DNA of 64,000 bases from positions 66,857 through 130,856 of the forward strand of contig PBNE01000014.1 of NCBI GenBank assembly GCA_002722885.1, in the 5' to 3' direction. Below are positions 37,898 to 46,548 of this stretch, piece after piece. Position numbers and translations under genes: made by a program. This DNA comes from Rhodospirillaceae bacterium. Lineage in GTDB: Bacteria > Pseudomonadota > Alphaproteobacteria > SP197. Every line of letters begins with the position of its first letter. The stretch's first letter is position 1. The notes under the pieces are model-generated. The model did not search any database and was not told the DNA's origin. It saw only the letters and a list, made by a program, of their open reading frames with translations.

Positions 37898-37991
37898 CAC
37901 GTCGGTGTCATCCCAGCCGACCATCGGAAGAGCCAGGACTTCCCGCAACAGCTCTGTCACCGATGACGCGGCATGATCAACGCTCAGTGAC

Positions 37992-38558
37992 ATGACTGAG
38001 ACTGCCTTCACCTTTCATCCTGCCACGCTGGAGCGATGGGACAATGTTGAAGCCTGTGCCACGACAGCATCTATCCGCAACGGTGCTGGTGCTCCTACTG
38101 GTATCTGCCGAACAAGGACTTCAAGGCCGGCTGGGGTGAAGGCAATCGGGAGACACTCCGCAGCAGGGTGGCGAGCGGACGGCCGCCCGGACTGCTGGCC
38201 TACGAGGGCGATCTCCCGGTGGGTTGGTATGCGATGGCGCCGCGCATCGAACACGACCGCCTGAACCGCTCCAAACCCGTTGCACCAGTCGATGACCGCG
38301 ATGTCTGTTCAATCACCTGTTTTGTCGTGCGCAAGGGATACAGACGCCGTGGCCTGATGCGGCAGTTGATCGGGGCGGCGGTGGACCATGCCCAGCAGCA
38401 GGGCGCGCAAGTGCTCGAGGCCTATCCGCTGGACCGTGATACCGGCAAGAGCGCCATGGAGCTCTATTTCGGCCCGCTGGCAGCCTTTCGCGACAACGGC
38501 TTCTCGAGCTCGCACGCGGCCTGCCCTCCCGCCCCTGGTCCAGCTGGAACTGACCTAG
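37992..38558 (+). pseudogene. GNAT acetyltransferase with two frameshifts
   Basis: MTETAFTFHPATLERWDNVEAC in the first frame continues in a second as HDSIYPQRCWCSYWYLPNKD, then GNRETLRSRV, GLLAYEGDLPVGWYAMAPR and ITCFVVRKGYRRRGLMRQLI (acetyl-CoA binding motif R-x-x-G-x-G/A-like). A second frameshift near 38503 restores the tail PALPPLVQLELT and the stop at 38556-38558. The three frames together make a normal ~185-aa GNAT protein of unknown substrate. It overlaps the 3' end of the convergent AbrB-family gene by 4 bp. Two indels argue against a functional product. Confidence 0.75.
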
Positions 38559-39610
38559 ATTTTTTCAGGCAGCGGCCGGAACAGGAACGGGATCGCAAAG
38601 CTGATCGCCATCAGACGTATGAGTTGGTGTCCGGCGACATAGGCAGGATCCAGGCCCAGCGAGAACGCCAGGACAGGCATGGCGTCGAAGCCGCCGGGGG
38701 CATAGGCGAGCCAGACCTGGATGAACGGGATCTGCGTGATCTCGGCGACCGGCCAGGCGAGCAGGCCCATCATCAGAACGGCCAGAAAGATGCCGCCCAT
38801 CCCGGCCTTCAGGCTCTGCCACATGTAACTGAGCGTGGTGCCGGCGAATCGCGCGCCGACGACCGAACCACTGACGATCAGGGCGGGCCACAGCAGATCG
38901 GACGGCAGCAGGCCGTCAACCAGGCCGGTCATGGAGAGCGCACCGACCAGAAACATCGGGCCAATGAAGGTGGGCGACGGCACCCGGGCCAGCCTGGCCA
39001 CAGGAACTACCGCAAAACAGGCCGCGATCAGCAGCAGGGACATCGGCCAGCCCATCTCCAATTTGTCCGAGGCCATGCCAACATCCCGCATCTCGTAGGA
39101 CATGGCGACGACGCCGGGAATGAGCATCAGCAACACCGCCAGCCGCAGGGTGTGCAGGATAGCGACACGGCGGGCGTCAACGTTGAGCTCCATCGCCATC
39201 ACGACCACCACACCCAATGCGCCAGGCACCGCACACATACGTGCCGTACCGCGATCGAAGCCGTGGATACGCTGCAGGTAATACGGAACCAACGTCATCA
39301 GCAGGACCAGGCCGATCATCAGCACCGCCAGCGAGATTGGCCATTCCGGCAGCGACTGCAAGGTCCGTTTGTCCATGGTCGCGCCGATAATCGCCCCGAG
39401 AACGACAAAGGCGATGTTGCGCAGCGGCATCGGCAGGTCGACCGGTGCTTTGGCGAGTGCCCCCAGTGCGACGGCCAGCATGGAGCCTGCGAGATAGGCG
39501 GCGGGCATGCCGAGAAGGTCGAAGACAAGTCCGCCGCTCGCACCAATCGCAAGCGTCATGGCGGCGAGGCCAAGGGCACGCCATGACGGCCGGGGCAGCG
39601 CCCCGATCAC
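38555..39610 (-). CDS. AbrB-family membrane protein (COG3180)
   Basis: A 351-aa integral membrane protein with about ten helices in two homologous halves. Each half has the Gly-rich pattern of the AbrB duplication family, for example FDLLGMPAAYLAGSMLAVALG and later RVPSPTFIGPMFLVGALSMTG. The end has YAPGGFDAMPVLAFSLGLDPAYVAGHQLIR, a strongly conserved C-terminal signature. Functions reported for the group include regulation of ammonia or metabolite transport, but this is unsettled. The GTG start at 39610 overlaps the EamA stop (GTGA), so the two membrane proteins are translationally coupled. Confidence 0.8.
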   Translation of the reverse strand: MIGALPRPSWRALGLAAMTLAIGASGGLVFDLLGMPAAYLAGSMLAVALGALAKAPVDLPMPLRNIAFVVLGAIIGATMDKRTLQSLPEWPISLAVLMIGLVLLMTLVPYYLQRIHGFDRGTARMCAVPGALGVVVVMAMELNVDARRVAILHTLRLAVLLMLIPGVVAMSYEMRDVGMASDKLEMGWPMSLLLIAACFAVVPVARLARVPSPTFIGPMFLVGALSMTGLVDGLLPSDLLWPALIVSGSVVGARFAGTTLSYMWQSLKAGMGGIFLAVLMMGLLAWPVAEITQIPFIQVWLAYAPGGFDAMPVLAFSLGLDPAYVAGHQLIRLMAISFAIPFLFRPLPEKI

Positions 39611-40512
39611 GCAGCGGTTCTCTGTCGCGGTGGAACAACGACCAGCGCCACGCCGGCCACGGCGCACCCCAGCCCCACAATCGCCATGCCACTCATGGTT
39701 TCACCGAGAACAGCCCAGGCCATCAGAGCCGTGATCGGCGGCACCAGGAAGAACAGGCTGGTGATCTTGGAGGCCTGGCCGCACTTGATCATCACGGTGA
39801 GCAGCGTGATGGAGATCAACGACAGGAAGATTGAGACATAGAAAAGAGCGCCGACGAACTCAGCGGTCCAGACAATGCGGCCCTCCTCCAGGAACAGTGC
39901 AAGAGGAAGCAGAACCACAACAGCAGCGATGAACTGCACCAATCCGCCCGAACGCGGGTCCATGCGCGGGCAGAACCGTTTCTGGTAGAGCGTGCCGGCG
40001 GTGATGCCCAGCAGCGATATGAACGACCAGAACATGCCGATCGGCGTGCCAAGCCCACCCCAGAGCTTGTGTTCCACAACCAGCCCGACACCGACAAACC
40101 CGACCAGAAGACCGAGCCACTGGCGGGGCCGTGCCGTTTCGCCCAAAAGACGCCCCGCAACCACCGCGGTGAGAACCGGCTGCATTGAGAGGATCAGGGC
40201 CGATGTGCCAGCGCCGACACCGCTGCCCATCGAGATCCAAGCTCCGCCGAAATAGATAGCCTGCATCATCAGGCCCAGAATGGCGTAGTGCCTGACGTCT
40301 TTCCACGTCGTCGGCCAGGGCGCGCGCATGATCAGGACCACACCCAGCATCAACAAGGTCGCCAGGGCAAAACGCAGGGTCAGAAAGGTGATCGGATCGG
40401 CCGAACCCAAACCCGTCTTGGCTGCGATGAAGCCGCTGCTCCACAACAGCACAAACACGGTTGGGATCACGACGGAAAGGTCTTGTCCGCGCACGGGTTC
40501 TGTTTCGGGCAT
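39607..40512 (-). CDS. EamA/DMT family transporter
   Basis: A 301-aa membrane protein with ten hydrophobic helices in two repeats, FVLLWSSGFIAAKTGLGSADP and later ALMAWAVLGETMSGMAIVGLGCAVAGV, typical of RhaT/EamA-type exporters. The conserved W-G/S-S-x-F pattern at the first helix and the E-T residues before the last helices are present. It is upstream of, and overlaps, the AbrB-family gene. The substrate is unknown. The two genes may export or regulate one metabolite together. Confidence 0.83.
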   Translation of the reverse strand: MPETEPVRGQDLSVVIPTVFVLLWSSGFIAAKTGLGSADPITFLTLRFALATLLMLGVVLIMRAPWPTTWKDVRHYAILGLMMQAIYFGGAWISMGSGVGAGTSALILSMQPVLTAVVAGRLLGETARPRQWLGLLVGFVGVGLVVEHKLWGGLGTPIGMFWSFISLLGITAGTLYQKRFCPRMDPRSGGLVQFIAAVVVLLPLALFLEEGRIVWTAEFVGALFYVSIFLSLISITLLTVMIKCGQASKITSLFFLVPPITALMAWAVLGETMSGMAIVGLGCAVAGVALVVVPPRQRTAA

Positions 40513-40559
40513 GGGGAACCGGACTCAATGCAAGAAGGGCATGAACCGTAAATCAGTTC

Positions 40560-41333
40560 TCAGGTCTCAGCCAGGCCCATGACCGGCCTTGCGAAGAAAC
40601 AGACGGCAGCACCATCCTCAAAGTAAGGATGCACGGGCTCATCCTTGGGGCGCAGGAAATGCCGCCGAAAAACATCGCGATAGCCGTTCCAGAGGAAACC
40701 ACCTTTGTCTTCCAGATAGCGTTCGCGCCCGGCACGATAGATGGCCGGCAGCTCGTACCATGCGACGCTAGGCATGGCGTGGTGTACCGCATGCAGGTTG
40801 TTTGTTGAGGTAAAGCAGGCCCATGGGCGCCTAGGCCTCGTTGATACAAATCCGTTCCGCTGTGCCCTGTGCCGGACCATGCTCGCCAGCACCGGACCGA
40901 TCAAAAACCGACCCAGCACGGAGTTGTTGAAGCCCAGGATCGCCTTGTGCAGTGCCGACATGCGCGCCCAACGGCGCGCCGTCACGTAGAAACTCTCGGG
41001 ATCGTCAATCGGACAGGTCTGGCAGGTTTCCGTTTGTTGGGCAAGGTGACTGTCGCGATAAAGCCCATAGGGGAACCACAGGCCCAGTGCCGGAAACACC
41101 AGAAGCTCGTTCAACCACACGATACGCGTGGGGTGCCCATGCAAAACCTCGTGCTGCAGATGACCGTGCCAGCACAGCAGAACCGAAACCGCCGGCAGCA
41201 AAAACCATATGGGCAAGGCAGCGTGCCAGTCGGTCACAGCAAGCCAGGCCATATAGATCAGGGCAGCCACCACGCCCCAGGTCGGCAGTTCCCAGCGACG
41301 CCATAGCGCCACAGCTTGGGCGGTGTCGGTCAT
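40560..41333 (-). CDS. Fatty acid desaturase family protein with an internal deletion
   Basis: A 257-aa protein, while the family is about 310-340 aa. The first His box (CWHGHLQHEVLHGHP) and the last (STNNLHAVHHAMPS) are present, with the intervening YRDSHLAQQTE. Between GPVLASMVR and HRAQRN about 50-60 residues seem to be missing, including one or two membrane helices and the conserved R-S-F-A-E-H-R segment; only HRA of it remains. The stretch VSTRPRRPWACF also looks altered. The frame is open, but the diiron enzyme is unlikely to be active. Confidence 0.65.
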   Translation of the reverse strand: MTDTAQAVALWRRWELPTWGVVAALIYMAWLAVTDWHAALPIWFLLPAVSVLLCWHGHLQHEVLHGHPTRIVWLNELLVFPALGLWFPYGLYRDSHLAQQTETCQTCPIDDPESFYVTARRWARMSALHKAILGFNNSVLGRFLIGPVLASMVRHRAQRNGFVSTRPRRPWACFTSTNNLHAVHHAMPSVAWYELPAIYRAGRERYLEDKGGFLWNGYRDVFRRHFLRPKDEPVHPYFEDGAAVCFFARPVMGLAET

Positions 41334-41419
41334 GCGCTCAAACGTCCCCGATCACGCCAGCGTGGTTGGCCCATTGATCCTCTGATTTACCCTCATCGCC
41401 AATGTGGAAATGCGCACAT

Positions 41420-41440
41420 ATCGCAACGAATAGTCGCGAT
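41420..41440. promoter_or_regulatory. Dyad upstream of the XRE regulator
   Basis: ATCGC and GCGAT separated by 11 bp, about 45 bp before the regulator start, in a relatively AT-rich intergenic stretch between divergent genes. This spacing suits a helix-turn-helix dimer, so it could be an autoregulatory operator. This has not been tested. Confidence 0.35.
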
Positions 41441-41484
41441 TCACAGCAGTCGTTGTTTTTTCAACAAATGTGGATGGTCATGCC

Positions 41485-42345
41485 ATGGCTTACTACGACA
41501 AACGCGACACCATCCTTATCTTCCGCGAGCGGCTCAGCGCGCTGATCGAGCAGAACGGCGGCAAACAGGCCGCCTTCGCCCGTCGGATCGGCGTCGACCA
41601 TTCGACCCTTTCCCAGCTGCTGACCAGCCCCGAGGCGCGTCTGCCCCGTACGGACACTGTCGCCTCGATCGCACTGGCCTGCCAGGTCAGCGCTGACTGG
41701 CTCCTCGGGCTCAGCCAGGAAGATCAGGCAAACGAGGCGATCGTCGGCCCGCCGCTCGAGATCGCGGCGGGCGAAACGGATCCGGCCAACGAACGCCTGC
41801 GCGCCTGCCATGCGGAAGCGGCCGGCTACAAGGTCCGCTACATCCCCACCACCCTATCCAACCTGCTCAAGACTGAAGAGGTCAATGTCTACGAGTACCA
41901 GGGAAGCCGCAGCATGTCGGCCGAGCTGGCGACGCGATCCGCCGAGGCAAACCTCGCGTACTCACGGCGCCCCGAGACCGACACGGAAATCTGCTGTTCC
42001 CTGCAATCCCTGGAGGCCTTTGCTCAGGGCGAAGGCATCTGGCGTGGCCGGCCGACGGATCTGCGCCGCGCACAACTCGACCAGATCGCCACGCTGGCCG
42101 ACGAACTTTACCCCACCCTGCGCTGGTTTCTGTTCGACGCCCGGGAACGTTATGCCCCACCTTTAACAATCTTCGGGCCGTTACGCGCGATTCTCTACAC
42201 GGGCGAGGTCTATTTCGTGTTCAACAACACCGAGCACATCCGAATCCTGACCGAGCATTTCGATTCCCTGATACGTTCTGCACAGGTGCGGCCGACCCAG
42301 ATTCCTGAACTGGTCGCGGGTCTGCGCGACACCATCAAAGAATGA
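41485..42345 (+). CDS. XRE-family transcriptional regulator
   Basis: A 286-aa protein with an N-terminal Cro/CI-type helix-turn-helix (FRERLSALIEQNGGKQAAFARRIGVDHSTLSQLLTSP, residues 10-45) followed by a domain of about 190 residues with no recognised enzyme motif (YKVRYIPTTLSNLLKTEE, YTGEVYFVFNNTEHIRILTEHFD). The latter part may bind a ligand. An ATG at 41470 would add five residues. It heads a run of three genes (GFA, PhnD-like) spaced by a few bases or overlapping, so it probably controls them. A dyad lies upstream. Confidence 0.75.
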   Translation: MAYYDKRDTILIFRERLSALIEQNGGKQAAFARRIGVDHSTLSQLLTSPEARLPRTDTVASIALACQVSADWLLGLSQEDQANEAIVGPPLEIAAGETDPANERLRACHAEAAGYKVRYIPTTLSNLLKTEEVNVYEYQGSRSMSAELATRSAEANLAYSRRPETDTEICCSLQSLEAFAQGEGIWRGRPTDLRRAQLDQIATLADELYPTLRWFLFDARERYAPPLTIFGPLRAILYTGEVYFVFNNTEHIRILTEHFDSLIRSAQVRPTQIPELVAGLRDTIKE

Positions 42346-42353
42346 GGTCCATC

Positions 42354-42770
42354 ATGAACGAGACAGCCCAACATACCGGTGGTTGCCTGTGCGGCGCCGT
42401 GCGCTACCGCGTCGAAGGCACCATGCGCGAAGTCGTCGCATGCCATTGCGGCCAGTGCCAGCGCAGCCACGGTAACTTTGCCGCCTTCAGCGCCTGCGAT
42501 AACGATCAGCTTGCCTTCGACGAAGACCGCGGGCTGGCCTGGTATGCCTCATCCGACAATGCAAGGCGCGGTTTCTGCCGCGAATGCGGCTCCAGCCTCT
42601 TCTGGCAGCCGACCTTCGCCGACTACATCTCCGTTGCAGCGGGTTCCATTGACCAACCGTCAGGGCTGACGATGGTCCGGCACATCTACACGGTCGACGT
42701 GCCGGACTGGTATGAGATTGGCGACGAACTCGAGCAAATCGAAACCAGCATGTACGGGCGTGACACCTGA
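42354..42770 (+). CDS. GFA (glutathione-dependent formaldehyde-activating) family protein
   Basis: A 138-aa zinc protein of the GFA/CENP-V fold. The Cys pattern is complete: GGCLCGAVRY, then CHCGQCQRSHG, then GFCRECGSSLFWQP, giving the seven-Cys zinc sites. Some members have been linked to formaldehyde-glutathione condensation, but most have no proven activity. It follows the XRE regulator by 8 bp with AGG before the ATG, and its stop overlaps the next start by one base. In a region rich in demethylation enzymes a formaldehyde link is attractive but not shown. Confidence 0.83.
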   Translation: MNETAQHTGGCLCGAVRYRVEGTMREVVACHCGQCQRSHGNFAAFSACDNDQLAFDEDRGLAWYASSDNARRGFCRECGSSLFWQPTFADYISVAAGSIDQPSGLTMVRHIYTVDVPDWYEIGDELEQIETSMYGRDT

Positions 42771-43579
42771 TGCTGACAAGCCTGCCGATGTACGACCTGG
42801 AGCCGCTGCGTGAGGCAACGGACGCATGGTGGTCGTGCCTGGCCCGCGCATTGCGCGGTTGCGGCTTCGACCCGGTGCCCGAGCGCCTGGATCGCGGCGA
42901 TTTCGGCGATCGGTTTGCGCACTGGTCGGCGCCCGACCTGCTGCTGTCCCAGACCTGCGGTTATCCGCTTACCCACGACTTCGCCGACAAGGTCAGGCTG
43001 GTCGCCACGCCCTGCTACGACACGCCGCACACCCAGGGTGCGGATTACTGCAGCGTGGTGCTGGTGAAGCAGGGCGACCCGGCCGATGGTCTTGAGGCTC
43101 TGCGCGGCAGGCGGGTCGCCGTGAACGGGTTTGACTCCCAGTCGGGCTTCAATGCGCTGAGGGCCCTGATTGCGCCGCTGGCACGCGACGGTCGGTTCTT
43201 TGGCGCGACCATCGAAACAGGCCGTCATCACCTTTCGTTGGAAATGGTCGCACAGGGTGACGCTGATCTCTGCGCGATCGACTGCGTTTCCTACGCGCTG
43301 ATGGCCGACACCATGCCGGAAGCCATCGCCGCAACCCGCATCCTGACCACGACCAGCCATGCACCGAGCCTGCCGTACGTCACAGCGAACGAGCGCAGCG
43401 ATGCGGAGGTTTCAGCCCTTCAGGACGCCCTGAACAACGCCGTGGCCGATCCTGACAGCGCGGCACCACGCAAGCGCCTGCGGCTGACCGGTTTCGCGAT
43501 GCTGGAGCGCAGCTCGTACGACCGGATTGATGCAATGGAGCAACAGGCCATCGACCAGGGCTATGGCGTTTTGGCTTGA
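42770..43579 (+). CDS. PhnD-like substrate-binding protein without signal peptide
   Basis: A 269-aa protein of the phosphate/phosphonate ABC binding-protein fold. It shows MYDLEPLREATDAWWSCLA, PDLLLSQTCGYPLT, GADYCSVVLVKQGDP, LRGRRVAVNGFDSQSGFNALR and LEMVAQGDADLCAIDCVSYA, which together form the two-lobe ligand cleft. There is no N-terminal signal peptide or lipobox, so it is probably cytoplasmic, unlike transport PhnD. No permease or ATPase gene adjoins it. It overlaps the GFA gene by one base and lies in the XRE operon, suggesting a sensor or ligand-handling role. Confidence 0.75.
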   Translation: MLTSLPMYDLEPLREATDAWWSCLARALRGCGFDPVPERLDRGDFGDRFAHWSAPDLLLSQTCGYPLTHDFADKVRLVATPCYDTPHTQGADYCSVVLVKQGDPADGLEALRGRRVAVNGFDSQSGFNALRALIAPLARDGRFFGATIETGRHHLSLEMVAQGDADLCAIDCVSYALMADTMPEAIAATRILTTTSHAPSLPYVTANERSDAEVSALQDALNNAVADPDSAAPRKRLRLTGFAMLERSSYDRIDAMEQQAIDQGYGVLA

Positions 43580-43587
43580 CGGCCACG

Positions 43588-43624
43588 AGATGTTGAGTCG
43601 GTTGGCTTGGAAACCTCAACATCT
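43588..43624. terminator. Hairpin after the XRE-GFA-PhnD operon
   Basis: AGATGTTGAG (43588-43597) pairs perfectly with CTCAACATCT (43615-43624). It lies 9 bp after the PhnD-like stop. There is only a short A/T-rich stretch afterwards, so this is a plausible but unproven terminator. Confidence 0.5.
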
Positions 43625-43714
43625 ACGTAAATTGTGTATAAGCCGTATTTTACTTGAGTCTCAATGATTTACAGAGTTTCCTTGATTGCATAAATCAGGG
43701 GATAACCTGCCACC

Positions 43715-44365
43715 ATGAGTATCGAAGCGCCGCGCAAATCGGGCCGTTATTCCGTCATCTATGCGGATCCGCCCTGGAATTTCTCGACCTGGAGCAAGAA
43801 GGGACAGGGCCGGGGGGCCCAGGCCCATTACGACTGTATGTCCCAGGCCGATATGGAAGCGCTTCCCGTTGCGGACTGGGCGGCACCAGACTCGGTGCTG
43901 CTGATGTGGACCACCGACACCCACCTGCCCCGAGCTCTCGATCTGATCGAGGCCTGGGGTTACACCTACAAGACCGTCGGTTTTACCTGGGCCAAGCTCA
44001 ACGCCTCGGCCAAGCAGGAAGATGGGTACTGCGACACCGACTTCTTCACCGGCATGGGCTACTGGACCCGGGCTAACCCGGAACAATGCCTGCTGGCGAC
44101 ACGCGGCAAGCCACAGCGCAAGGGGCGCGATGTGCGCCGCCTTGTCGTCTCGCCGCGCCGCGAGCACAGCCGGAAGCCCGATGTCATGTACGAGCGCATC
44201 GAACGGCTGATGGATGGCCCCTATCTCGAGATGTTCGCGCGCTCGAGCCACAAGGGCTGGGATATCTGGGGCAACCAGGCCGGCCTGTTCGATGACGGTC
44301 ATGTCGACACGCGCCGCTGGTCCTCGGATCTCAAGCGCCATCCGGACAGCATCGCAGCCCGGTGA
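43715..44365 (+). CDS. MT-A70 family adenine methyltransferase
   Basis: A 216-aa enzyme with the catalytic motif ADPPWNF (about residues 17-23), which marks N6-adenine methyltransferases of the MT-A70 group, and QCLLATRGKPQR and SRKPDVMYERIERL further on. Such genes occur mostly in phages and mobile elements as orphan DNA methylases without a partner nuclease; RNA methylation is also possible. The ~90 bp upstream is AT-rich. There are no phage genes around it. The target sequence is unknown. Confidence 0.87.
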   Translation: MSIEAPRKSGRYSVIYADPPWNFSTWSKKGQGRGAQAHYDCMSQADMEALPVADWAAPDSVLLMWTTDTHLPRALDLIEAWGYTYKTVGFTWAKLNASAKQEDGYCDTDFFTGMGYWTRANPEQCLLATRGKPQRKGRDVRRLVVSPRREHSRKPDVMYERIERLMDGPYLEMFARSSHKGWDIWGNQAGLFDDGHVDTRRWSSDLKRHPDSIAAR

Positions 44366-44377
44366 TAGGGTCCGGCC

Positions 44378-44962
44378 ATGCCGGATCAAGACTTCACAAT
44401 GATTGAAACGGCGCGACTTCGGTTGCGCCATTTTCGTATGGACGACCTTAAGGCCTTTGATGCTTACCGCGACGACCCTGAGGTCGCGCTCTAACAGTCC
44501 AGGGACAGCCCCTACTCCCTGGACGATGCCCGCGCTTTCATCGCCGAGGTCATGGCAGACGATCCCGATACGCCCGGCGAGTGGTTCCAGTTCGCGGTTG
44601 CACAAGACCCAGGTGACGGCCTGATCGGCGACGTCGCCCTCCACATTTATGAAGACAATCCCACCGAAGCCTAGATCGGTTGCAGCCTGTCTTCCGGAGC
44701 CATAGGTCAGGGTTTCGCGACTGAAGCCGTCAGCGCACTGATCGATTACGCCTTCTGGCAACGTGGGAAAAGCCGCGTGATTGCCTGGGCCGACACGCGC
44801 AACCCGGCCTCATGCGCACTTTTGAACCGTCTGCGCTTCGAAACGCCTGCGGTGGAGCCACGTAGGATCTGGTTCAAGGGGACGTGGAGCGAGGAGACTT
44901 TTCACGAAATGACAGCCGAGCGCTGGCGCTCCGTAGGCACGGCCATCACCCGCGCGCGGTAG
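44378..44962 (+). pseudogene. GNAT acetyltransferase with two nonsense codons
   Basis: One uninterrupted frame of 195 codons with a TAA at 44492-44494 and a TAG at 44672-44674 and no frameshift. The parts read IETARLRLRHFRMDDLKAFD, DSPYSLDDARAFIAEVMADD, WFQFAVAQDPGDGLIGDVALH, GAIGQGFATEAVSALIDYAFW (acetyl-CoA binding) and RVIAWADTRNPASCALLNRL. This is the RimJ-type GNAT family (protein or small-molecule N-acetyltransferase). The TAA follows EVAL, where relatives have a Tyr-Gln. Its end overlaps the convergent ACT-domain gene by 17 bp. Confidence 0.8.
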
Positions 44963-45239
44963 CCACCTCCTGCACATGCACAAGACGTTCGAGACAACGG
45001 GCGATGTGACAGGCCTGGTGCTCGTCAACGCCGGAGACCCGCACATCGATCTGCAACTGCGGTGCGAAGCCATCGACAGAGGCGCTGTACCAGCGTGTCG
45101 ACACCAGGCTTCGTTTGGCAAACTGGTCGAGCACGCGCGGCATCACATCGGGCGTGGCTTCGGCATAAACGACAAAATCGTAAGTTGTGGGCTTGTTATG
45201 CCCTGAGCTCGGCTGCGGGCGGTGGAAATCGGCTGACAT
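44946..45239 (-). CDS. Small ACT-like domain protein
   Basis: A 97-aa protein with a GGAG ribosome site. The middle (TYDFVVYAEATPDVMPRVLDQFAKRSLVSTRWYSASVDG) and end (LQIDVRVSGVDEHQACHIARCLERLVHVQEV) follow the strand-helix-strand-strand-helix-strand order of ACT domains, like the IlvM/IlvN small regulatory subunit of acetolactate synthase. The V-M-P-R-V-L-D-Q-F pattern is characteristic of such regulators. No catalytic partner lies beside it. A role in amino-acid sensing is inferred. Confidence 0.6.
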   Translation of the reverse strand: MSADFHRPQPSSGHNKPTTYDFVVYAEATPDVMPRVLDQFAKRSLVSTRWYSASVDGFAPQLQIDVRVSGVDEHQACHIARCLERLVHVQEVATARG

Positions 45240-45426
45240 GGGAGAACTCTCCAGAGCTGAAGCAGAAACGAATCACGGCATCCGGACGTCCTAGGAACGC
45301 CCGGTTCGTAATTCGTAGCGCGCAGCTCTGCGGAAAGACGGTCACGTGACCTCTCCACTCAGGTACTGATCCGTCTCATACTGCGGTTCGGTCGACCTCG
45401 CAAACCAACTGGGAGCCATTCTCGCC

Positions 45427-46548
45427 GTGACTGACCTTGCCGCCATCGTCAAAACCTATGCCGGTCTGGGCCATCACCGCACCGGGAGCACGAAAGACCG
45501 CGCCACCGTCGACTGGCTGGAAACCATGCTGCAGGGCATGGGCGCCGACATCACACGACACCCGTTCGTCTTCCAGCAGTTCGATGCACACGCCACATGG
45601 GTCGGGGATCACGAGCCGTGCCCCCTGCTCCCGCTCTGGTATGCGGGCGATGGTGATCTCAACACATCGGAACTTCACATCGACAGCCTGGACGCTGACG
45701 GGAACCACAGCCCCGCAGATGTGGAGGTTCGGCTGCAGGAGATTATCGCAACCGCGCGGCGCAAAGGTGCGATCGCCACCGTGGTGGCGACGTTGTGCGC
45801 CAACAACGGACTCTGCGCGATCAACCGTGCTGCCGGGGAACGCCTCGACTTTCCGGTTGTTCTTGCTCCGGGCGGTGCAGTTGCCGCATTGCACCAAGGC
45901 ACACCGGAGTTGGCCTGGCACGCTGCAACGTCCGACGCCTCAGCAGAAAACCTGAGCGCCTCATTCAACCCGACCGGTTCCGGTGCGCCGCCTCTGGTGA
46001 TCACCACACCTATCTCCGGCTGGTTCGGGTGCGCGGGCGAACGTGGGACAGGCTTGGCAGTAGCCTTGACCACCGCGTGCCGGGTTGGGGCACAACACCC
46101 GGTCCTTCTGGTTCTGAACTCCGGTCACGAGATCGGCTATCTTGGCGGCCACCGGTTCCATGAAGGCCTGAAAGGTCCGATCGGCGCGGTGCTCCACATC
46201 GGTTCGTGTGTTGCGGACCGCACCGCTTATGACGGCCTCACGGCACCTTCCGTGATTGCCAACACCAACCTCGCAAATGGAGCTGTCCAGACTGTGCAGG
46301 ACGCCCTAGCACCTCTGGCGCTGGCCCCACAAAACCCGGAGCATCCTCTCGACCCGGCGAGTTGGATCGGAGAATCCCAGATCTGGGCGCAAGACGGCAA
46401 GCCGATGCTTTCCATCGCCGGGACTTCGCCCAACTTTCATACGGTCGAGGACACGGTGGAGGCCTGCCTGGATGCAGACCTGCTTGAGACGGTCACAGCC
46501 GCCCTTGTCGTCTGTGCCGAAGCCCTGATCGGCGCCAGCGGCGTCTAG
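45427..46548 (+). CDS. M28 peptidase-like protein
   Basis: A 373-aa protein with the general outline of M28 aminopeptidases: RTGSTKDRATVDWLETMLQGMGADI at the N-terminus, FGCAGERGTGLAVALTTAC where the family has its G-A-x-D-N/D-x-x-G region, PVLLVLNSGHEIGYLGGHRF and a C-terminal TSPNFHTVEDTVEAC (metal His). The middle Asp of the zinc site appears to be replaced in CAGERG, so activity is uncertain. No signal peptide is present. It is convergent with the first M24 gene and overlaps its end by 4 bp, which gives no strong functional hint. Confidence 0.6.
   Translation: MTDLAAIVKTYAGLGHHRTGSTKDRATVDWLETMLQGMGADITRHPFVFQQFDAHATWVGDHEPCPLLPLWYAGDGDLNTSELHIDSLDADGNHSPADVEVRLQEIIATARRKGAIATVVATLCANNGLCAINRAAGERLDFPVVLAPGGAVAALHQGTPELAWHAATSDASAENLSASFNPTGSGAPPLVITTPISGWFGCAGERGTGLAVALTTACRVGAQHPVLLVLNSGHEIGYLGGHRFHEGLKGPIGAVLHIGSCVADRTAYDGLTAPSVIANTNLANGAVQTVQDALAPLALAPQNPEHPLDPASWIGESQIWAQDGKPMLSIAGTSPNFHTVEDTVEACLDADLLETVTAALVVCAEALIGASGV

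Noticed and set aside
38168-39586. A 472-residue protein on the plus strand
   Set aside because: Only the first ~115 codons are the GNAT remnant; the rest is antisense to the AbrB-family gene, with composition rich in Gln/His/Arg.
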